Notes under the pieces: model-generated
Told to the model about the DNA's origin: nothing
Seen by the model: the letters and a program-made list of their open reading frames with translations, nothing else
Database searches by the model: none
Made by a program: the position numbers and the translations under genes
Shown: positions 57,857 through 64,000 of the stretch, piece after piece
Layout of the letters: each line of letters starts with the position of its first letter
How positions within the stretch are numbered: position 1 is the stretch's first letter
DNA from: Emmonsiellopsis sp. PD_33
Lineage: Eukaryota; Ascomycota; Eurotiomycetes; Onygenales; Ajellomycetaceae
Direction: 5' to 3'
DNA length: 64,000 nt
Assembly: GCA_032988165.1 (NCBI GenBank)
Contig: JANTQF010000139.1
Location: 1 to 64,000, forward strand

Positions 57857-58013
57857 TCAGGCGCCCACACTCGCTACGCCCCAGCAAAATCCACAACCAG
57901 AACGCAAGAATTCGAGATATCGACCGACCTTCCCGCCGACGACACGACCTTGACAACCTCCCGCCCGACCATCGACGCTTGCCCCCCCGTCTTGACCGCG
58001 GAACTTCGTCAAG

Positions 58014-59271
58014 ATGAAGCTCAACATCTCCTACCCGGCCAATGGCTCGCAGAAATTGATCGAGATCGACGATGAGCGCAAGCTCCGCCCCTTCATGGAG
58101 AAGCGCATGGGAACTGAAGTCAGCATTTCCCCCCCTCCGAAGAGACGATAAAGAAATGGGATGGAAGAAACTGGGCTTGTGGAACAAAGTGCTGATTGCT
58201 GGATGCGGAGTTGATAGGTTCCTGGCGACGTTCTGGGCGACGAATTCAAGGGCTACCTCTTCAAGATCACTGGTGGTAACGACAAGCAAGGTACGGATGG
58301 GCAAAACACCGCGCGGAGTTGATACAGGGAGGTTATCGCATGTGGGAATATATAGCTGACTTGTGGAATGAATGAACAGGTTTCCCCATGAAGCAGGGTG
58401 GTATGTTTGAACCCAATACGGATATCTGAACAGCAGGAAGAAACGGAAACTTATTGGCTTTTTTCACCACAGTCCTCGTCCCTACCCGTGTCAGACTTCT
58501 CCTCGCCGACGGCCACAGGTAATTTACAACCAGACCCCGCCGCGGATTTCAATAAGCACCGCACATACTAATTCGCATAATAGCTGCTACCGCCCCCGCC
58601 GAACGGGAGAGAGAAAGCGCAAGTCTGTTCGTGGAGGTACATGAAAAAACTCGCCCATCCCCACCATTCCCAGCGTAACACGCGAGGGAAAAGAAAAACC
58701 AAAGAAAAAACAGGTTCTAACGCTTAAACCTCTTTTTTTTAAACAGCCATCACCAACTTCGACCTCTCCGTCCTTGCCCTCACCATCGTCAAGCAAGGCG
58801 AGGGTGAGCTCCCCGGCCTCACAGATGTCGTCAACCCCAAGAGACTCGGCCCCAAGCGTGCCACCAAGATCCGCAAGTTCTTCGGCTTGGACAAGAAGGA
58901 TGACGTGAGAAAATTCGTCATCCGCCGTACCGTCACCGGCAAGAACGGAAAGGAATACACCAAGGCCCCCAAGATCCAACGTCTCGTTACCCCCCAGCGC
59001 CTCCAGCGCAAGCGTCAACGGATTGCCCTCAAGCGCCGCCGCGCAGAGGCTTCCAAGGAGCAAGCGTGAGTTTTCCCGCCGTGTAACCCTGTTTTGTGAC
59101 GTTTAGAGCTTCTGCTATGAGAGGCAGCAGAAACCCGGTCTGGAACGTACTAAATTTACTTTTTCCCAATTTAGCAACGACTACGCCAAGCTGTTGGCTG
59201 CCCGTGTCCACGAGGAGAAGGCCAAGCGCAGCGAGCTCCGAAAGCGGAGAGCTTCGTCGATGCGGAAGTAA
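58014..59271 (+). CDS. rps6: 40S ribosomal protein eS6
   Basis: Seven exons: 58014-58118, 58218-58290, 58380-58400 (21 nt), 58473-58518, 58584-58636, 58747-59065 and 59175-59271, giving 237 aa, the normal eS6 size. The joined protein carries MKLNISYPANGSQKLIEIDD, GDEFKGYLFKITGGNDKQ, GFPMKQGVLVPTRVRLLL, CYRPRRTGERKRKSVRG, FDLSVLALTIVKQGEGELPG, NPKRLGPKRATKIRKFFGL and RLQRKRQRIALKRRRAEASK. The C-terminus ends RKRRASSMRK and retains the RRxSS kinase site that TOR/S6K-type kinases phosphorylate in fungi. Intron 1 has the uncommon donor GTCAGC, and most introns crowd the first half of the gene, as is usual for fungal ribosomal genes. Confidence 0.97.
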
Positions 59272-59970
59272 GCGATAATGTTGTCGGAAGGGGCCAGTAG
59301 GGGATGGGGAAGTGGGAGGCGGCAGAGGTCTTTTTTCCGTGTGTCAGAAAGAAAAACTCGATATTCGTCGGAACAATATTCGAGGGAAGAAAACTGGCAC
59401 TTGATGAGGCGGCGTGTTGAGCGTGTGGGTGTGGGCATTGGGAATAAAGAAAAACAACCAAATACACAAACAATCGGGAATTTTTTTTTATTTTATTTGC
59501 GTCAAAGCAATGTTATAGTATTTTTCTTTTTTCTCTTCTTTTATTTTTTTTTCCCCACTCTTCTTTCAACTGGTGTCTTGGGCAAAATACATGCTTTCTT
59601 ACGGATCCGCTATGCTAAAGAATATCTAACACCACTTGACAGCGCAGCAAGGTCCCGGATTCCTCGCTCCATGCCCCATATATCTCTCTCCCTCACGCGA
59701 ACACAACTCTTCAACCAGCAGCATCGTTCAGCCCACCCAAACAGCCATCCTAAGCCAGCATATTAATCCCGACTACCATAAATGAAGATACATAGCCACG
59801 CGATATAGTCCGTCTCGAACTCTCGGTGGTTCCACAACTACTCCTACCCTCAGTACCAGTTACGTTCCACATCTCAGTGGGGCCCTTGCCAGATATTTTT
59901 CTAACCGATGCCCCTTTGAATACCTAAACCTATTTATTCAAAGTACGATAGTTGTCCTCTCCCTCTGGTA
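59272..59970. other. eS6 3' flank
   Basis: Pyrimidine-rich 3' UTR-like sequence up to about 59570, then a stretch without coding signal. A short ATGCTTTCTTAC (59592-59603) echoes the left edge of the duplication units but is too short to be a third copy. Confidence 0.6.
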
Positions 59971-60141
59971 TTCGTGTGAGGTGGTAATGTAATGCTTTCT
60001 TATTGCCTACTAGAATGAATGACGCTAAGGAAGAATACATCACTTGAGGATACACACATAACATTACACAAATCATCTCTCTCCCCCTCTCTCTCCGACT
60101 ATATTGGAACACCACCCCCCACACCCTCCCCCAACTTGTAT

Positions 60142-60731
60142 CTACCCTTCAATAACACTTTCAATTTCACGTCGGTCCTCATCAACGACAATGCCGCTCT
60201 CAATCAAGAGTTGCTTCAGCCTCTTGTTTTCTTGCCGTAGTGTCTTATTTTGTTCCACTGCTGCCTTGCACAAAATTTTCCAGACATCTGTGAGCCGCTC
60301 CTGGTATTTGACGGCTTGTTCTGTTTCTTTTTATCTCCTTCATTAGTCTGCAGTACCAATGTCAAGTCATGAATCGTGAACCACATACCAGGCTCGGGAA
60401 ACGATATGTATTTGATCATATGCCACACGCCCCTAAAAAAAAGTTTTCCGAATTAGTATCTGGGTTTGGGAATTATTGAGGTTTCAAGAAAGAAATATAA
60501 CTATGGGAAACCAATAATCATGACCACGAAGTTAGGTAGTGAGTGGGAAGACTACTATCAATCAAGGCGAAGGCTGCCCGTAATAGGGGTGGGGGGTGTG
60601 CGAGGAACGGGCTGGGTGACATTAAATAATTACCTGATTTTGCCTTTCTTTGCTAGTTCTTTCAAGTTTCCCAGAGGAAGGGGTGTCTCAGACAGAGGAG
60701 GAAGATCCTGCTTCTGGTCCTGGGAATCCAT
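60142..60731 (-). CDS. Small coiled-coil protein, tandem copy A (108 aa)
   Basis: Three exons are inferred: 60731-60634, 60432-60389 and 60326-60142. The protein begins MDSQDQKQDLPPLSETPLP, continues with KKGKIRGVWHMIKYISFPEP and ends in a long amphipathic helix: EQAVKYQERLTDVWKILCKA, then NKTLRQENKRLKQLLIESGI, then DEDRREIESVIEG. Leu/Ile/Val spacing fits a coiled coil. No membrane segment or signal peptide. I do not recognise the family. The neighbouring copy B shares exon-intron architecture (exon 2 is 44 nt in both), which supports the model. The acceptor of intron 2 (AAAAAG) was chosen because it is the one that restores the conserved C-terminal frame. Copy A is the intact member. Confidence 0.65.
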
Positions 60732-61111
60732 GGTGATGGAACAAAAATAGGGGTAAAACTACCGAGGCAAACGAATATTTAAGCCAGGTATTTATTTTGT
60801 TGATTATAGTCGCATCGGATCACAACTATTAGAGAGAATCCTGATCTTATTTATACTTGGTCTGTTCAATAGAGTTCAGAGGGTTAAGTGTCAGAGACTT
60901 TTATTTATTTTTTTGCCTTTCCAGCATCTTCCGCTACCTGCAAGAAAGGGCAATCTTAAGCTTTAGAAAAATCGTGCGGTGGTAACTAATGTATGCTTTC
61001 TTATTATGCCATAGAGATATAATTATTACATCATCAGTTGATGATATCCACAGCATTACATACACCGTTCATGTCTCTCTATCTCTCTCTCACACCCAAC
61101 ACCCGCATCCC
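60732..61111. other. Spacer between the duplicated genes: promoter of copy A and 3' flank of copy B
   Basis: The left part parallels the sequence upstream of copy B (AGGGGTAAAACTAC, TTATTTATACTTG). The right part parallels the 3' flank of copy A, including the CT-rich tract. No separate gene. Confidence 0.6.
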
Positions 61112-61740
61112 CTACACCCTTCAATACCATTTTCGATCGCACGTTCGTCCTCATCAATGGCAATGCCATTGTCAATCAAGAGTTGCTTCAGCCTCTCCTT
61201 TCTTGCCGGAGTGCCTCATTTTCTCGCTGTAGCGTCTCATTTTCTAGCCGTAGTCTCACAATTTCGTCGAGCACAGGTTCGCAGGCAGCTAGTACCCGGT
61301 TGACTGTTTCCTCGACTTTTCCTATTTATCAGCCTTTTTATCTTCTTCGTTTACTGCATGCACAACACCAATGTCAATCGTGAATCGTGAGCCTGCATAC
61401 CAGGGTCTACCCATTCTATACGTGGCCTGTTATTCCATGCATCCCTATAGAAAGAAATTTCCCAAATTAGTGTCTGTTTGGCGATTATTGACGTTTCAGA
61501 AGAAATATAACCCTGGGAGCCCAATAGTCATGAAGATGGAGTTGGGTATCTGGCGATGACCATCGCCTGCGATAAATCGTAACAACTTCATCAAAAGAAA
61601 AAAAAAATGTATACCCACCTGATTTTCCCCCCCACTTTCTTTGCCTTTTCCTTCCACTTTCTCTCAGGGTAGAGCGTCTCATACGTTGGAAGCACTTCTT
61701 GGTTGTTGATAGGATCATGGTTCTGGTTCTGGGACACCAT
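61112..61740 (-). pseudogene. Small coiled-coil protein, tandem copy B, frameshifted
   Basis: Exons 61740-61619, 61444-61401 and 61321 onward mirror copy A. The N-terminus (MVSQNQNHDPINNQE...KKVGGKIR) and a heptad-rich helix (IVRLRLENETLQRENEALRQ) are intact. At about 61191-61208 copy B is one nucleotide shorter than copy A (CAAGAAAGGAGAGGCTG versus CAAGAAAACAAGAGGCTG), so the frame ends ERRG-stop at 61188 after 99 aa. The remaining 76 bp still encode, in the shifted frame, RLKQLLIDNGIAIDEDERAI, parallel to copy A's C-terminus. This looks like a recent loss of the last 25 or so residues. It may still be expressed as a shorter coiled-coil protein, so 'pseudogene' is tentative. A sequencing error is also possible. 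Confidence 0.6.
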
Positions 61741-63646
61741 AGCTGCGAACAAAAATAGGGGTAATAAAACTACCCAAACAAATATTTTATTCAGGTATTT
61801 TGCCAGTTACTGTTGCATCAGATCACGACTACCGGAGAGAATCTTGCTTTTATTTATACTTGATTTCTTCAACAGAGTTTGGAGGACTTTTTCTTTTGCC
61901 TTTCCGGGATTTCCGCTGCCTGCTTCAGAAAAAAGTATCGAGTTCCGCCAATTCCCCCGTACAATTCTATTTTTCCTTTCATAACCATGATTTTATAGAC
62001 AAGAACCACTATTACTGGACAATAGAAACCAACCACCAGCAACTCGATTCCCCGTTCCTCTCTGGTGGAAACCCCAGACCAGATGATATACAAAATATTC
62101 ATCCTATGACGGCATATCAATCCATACTACACCTCTACGGTACGAATCGCCAACAATCTCCATCTCGGAGGATGGAATGGGCCTACTACTGTCCTTCAAC
62201 GCGTCCAACCTTTCTTCCCGTTGCTAGCCATCCTACGGGTCCCTATCTACCCTAGCTATCTATAGCCAGCATACCTACCTTTTTGTCTCTAGCATGTTCA
62301 TGAATCTATGCACGCGGTTCCGGGAAACCTAAATAATAACGGGCTGCCAAACCGGCCAGGTATCAAAAAAGTATAGATCGCATAACCAATGTGGCCGTCA
62401 GTATCCTATCCACTCCGTTCCCGACGGTCCCTGCCCATAGTATTTACCCCTGTCCCCATCCGTCACCGCGCCTCATGACAGCTTCAACCGTCCCACTGAC
62501 CCTGTGCTCAGCCACTACCATATTACCCATATTCGCAGATTAACATCTACCCCGTCAAGCGGGTTACGAGCCTCAAAAATTATCCCGGAGGGTATAAAAC
62601 GAGTTCGATGAGCTATCATTGGCTCGGATTGACTCTCCGCCGTATGGAGGGACAATAAAAAGCCTGGAGCTTCCCACACCACCCTCAAGGTGGTATGAGG
62701 AAAATGACGTGCATGAATTTTCTTTTCTTTTTGCCCCTGGGATTGTGGCACCGGAAAGACAAGGGACGGTAACATAACTATGTTTTCGATTCTTTGCTTT
62801 CCGGGGGGGGGGGAAGAAAGGTGGAGACGGAGACGGGAATGGCGTTGTTATTCTTTTTCTACTTGATACTAACGGATATATGTGGGAGCTCGGGGGTATG
62901 TATATATAACGCATATCCACTATTGACGAAGTGGGATTTTTTTTCTGACCGCATGTATGGCAAGCCATGGTATATCGTCTATATAACTAACAGGGGTTCA
63001 GCTTTTGACACCTTGTTATGTGCAACGTTTCCTTGATTTGTGCATAGATAGATGTGTTGAAGGTATGTTTCCGGCATATATAACGGAATTGGAACTATCT
63101 ATAGCTTCGATGGTCCCCCTTGTTGTAGTTGGGTTTTGACGCGGGCGGTTGGTTAGTTATATATACAAATTTCCAGTTGCTGCCGCCATAATAATGTAAG
63201 AAAAATATTACAGTGGAAATCCAAGGACAGTAAAAGGGGAATAATGTATGTAACAGGGGCCCAGAAGCAAAAATAAGGAAATAGTTTTTTTCGTTCTTTT
63301 CCGTATAGAAACGCCCAAAAAATTTGTTTGATCTGTGAGAGACTTTGCTGGTGTGGTGGGTGTCGCGTTTTCCGGCATGAACTCATCATACAGAATGTCT
63401 AACAGAGAGTATCCCAAGTATGAAAGGGAAACGGACAAGGGGAAATAAAATTATAAAGGAGAAAAAAAAAAGCAAAACACCAACAAAAATGTTCAACATC
63501 TTAGGAAAATAATGATAATAATTAAAAAGAAAAGAAACCCAGTAAAAAAAAAAAAAGATCCTCCTCCATCCATCCACTCCATCCGATCCCAACTTAACTG
63601 ACCCACCCAACAAAACCCACAAACAATGCCAGTTAACAACAACAAA
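61741..63646. other. Intergenic region
   Basis: Begins with the duplicated promoter of copy B (to about 61935), then 1.7 kb with no supported gene. Long frames at 61800-62255 and 62573-62968 have no motif. Homopolymers: G run near 62803-62812, A runs near 63460 and 63545. The right end is the PRPP synthetase 3' flank. Confidence 0.6.
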
Positions 63647-64000
63647 CTAAGCCACTGCATGCGAAAACAAAAAGCTAACCGACTCCCCATTATGCGTTCT
63701 CCGACACGCCTCCGCGAGCGTCGGGCTAATATCAATAGTCTCCAACCGATCGCACTGCTCCTTCTTCTCCTGATGTGGCACCGTGTTCGTAACCACAATG
63801 CGACCGAGTTGGCTGTTATTAAGCGTCTCGATCGCCTTCCCGCTCAGAATGCCGTGTGTCACAATAGCCACAACCTCCTTGGCGCCGTGCTCCATGATCG
63901 TGCTGGCCGCCTTGGCAAGCGTGCCGCAGGTATCTGCCATGTCGTCGACGATAATGGCGATCTTGTCCTTGACGTTGCCGACGAGCACCATGCGGGAGAC
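63647..64000 (-). CDS. Ribose-phosphate pyrophosphokinase, C-terminal part
   Basis: Open from the right window edge to a stop at 63647, 117 residues. The enzyme makes PRPP from ribose 5-phosphate and ATP for purine, pyrimidine, NAD, His and Trp synthesis. Visible landmarks are RMVLVGNVKDKIAIIVDDMA (the ribose-5-phosphate loop VDDMADTCGT, with its two Asp residues), AKEVVAIVTHGILSGKAIE, IVVTNTVPHQEKKEQCDR, IDISPTLAEACRRTHNGES and the final SFLFSH, all family hallmarks. The N-terminal ATP-binding half lies outside the window. Fungi carry several PRS paralogues, and which one this is cannot be told from the tail alone. Confidence 0.95.
   Translation of the reverse strand, partial: VSRMVLVGNVKDKIAIIVDDMADTCGTLAKAASTIMEHGAKEVVAIVTHGILSGKAIETLNNSQLGRIVVTNTVPHQEKKEQCDRLETIDISPTLAEACRRTHNGESVSFLFSHAVA

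Larger units (their letters stand above)
59971..61935. repeat. Head-to-tail segmental duplication, two units of about 1 kb
   Basis: Unit A is about 59971-60956 and unit B about 60973-61935. Shared landmarks in the same order are ATGCTTTCTTATT, a CT-rich tract, TCAATCAAGAGTTGCTTCAG, intron boundaries AATTAG / TACC, GATTTTSCC at exon 1, AGGGGTAA, CGGATCACAACTA versus CAGATCACGACTA, TTATTTATACTTG and TTTTGCCTTTCC. Each unit contains promoter, three exons and 3' flank of one minus-strand gene. Edges are approximate and divergence is substantial. Confidence 0.85.

Noticed and set aside
58119..58746. Intronic snoRNA in the eS6 gene
   Set aside because: No convincing C box (RTGATGA) paired with a D box (CTGA) near the ends of introns 1 or 5.
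59583..59640. A possible third copy of the coiled-coil duplication
   Set aside because: Only about 12 bases (ATGCTTTCTTAC) resemble the unit edge; no exon-like sequence follows.
61800..62255. 151-codon plus-strand ORF right of copy B
   Set aside because: It starts inside the duplicated promoter and has no motif or plausible conservation signal.

Overview
The window is nuclear DNA from a filamentous ascomycete (Pezizomycotina). Genes are well spaced and most are split by short introns (about 55-220 nt) with GTRAGT-like donors and CTAAC/CTGAC-like branch sites. The set includes a fungal purine hydroxylase, PRM1, a fungal rhodopsin-like membrane protein, a Zn2Cys6-type factor and a fungal ADAM protease. 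Eurotiomycetes (Eurotiales/Onygenales) fits best, but that placement is inference. No transposon, CRISPR array or tRNA gene was recognised.

Layout. 1-10 kb: a partial hypothetical gene at the left edge, a doubtful small ORF, a serine-rich protein carrying two PP1-docking-like motifs, and a DNA polymerase iota gene (5239-7588) broken by an in-frame TGA. 10-23 kb: a membrane ADAM metalloprotease, a polyQ-containing centrin (Cdc31), a Zn2Cys6-like regulator, and a divergent pair, Mgs1/WRNIP1 ATPase and kynurenine aminotransferase, sharing a 352-bp promoter. 23-30 kb: a three-KH RNA-binding protein and the fusion protein PRM1. 30-55 kb: eight consecutive minus-strand genes, namely a rhodopsin-like membrane protein, xanthine dehydrogenase, an unknown type II membrane protein, a one-TM sensor-like protein, nicotinamide riboside kinase, a SNF2 ATPase with a 105-bp internal repeat, an HMG-box factor and a membrane-anchored SGNH hydrolase. 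58-64 kb: ribosomal protein eS6 with six introns, a head-to-tail duplicated small coiled-coil gene in which one copy carries a 1-nt frameshift, and the 3' end of a PRPP synthetase.

There is no operon and no obvious secondary-metabolite cluster. Some neighbours share broad themes: DNA-damage tolerance (polymerase iota and Mgs1 about 13 kb apart) and NAD/nucleotide metabolism (kynurenine aminotransferase, NRK1, xanthine dehydrogenase, PRPP synthetase). This may be chance. The least explained element is the approximately 1-kb tandem duplication at 59971-61935, which encodes a small coiled-coil protein I do not recognise. Exon boundaries come from splice consensus, reading-frame continuity and remembered family motifs; no transcript or database search was available.
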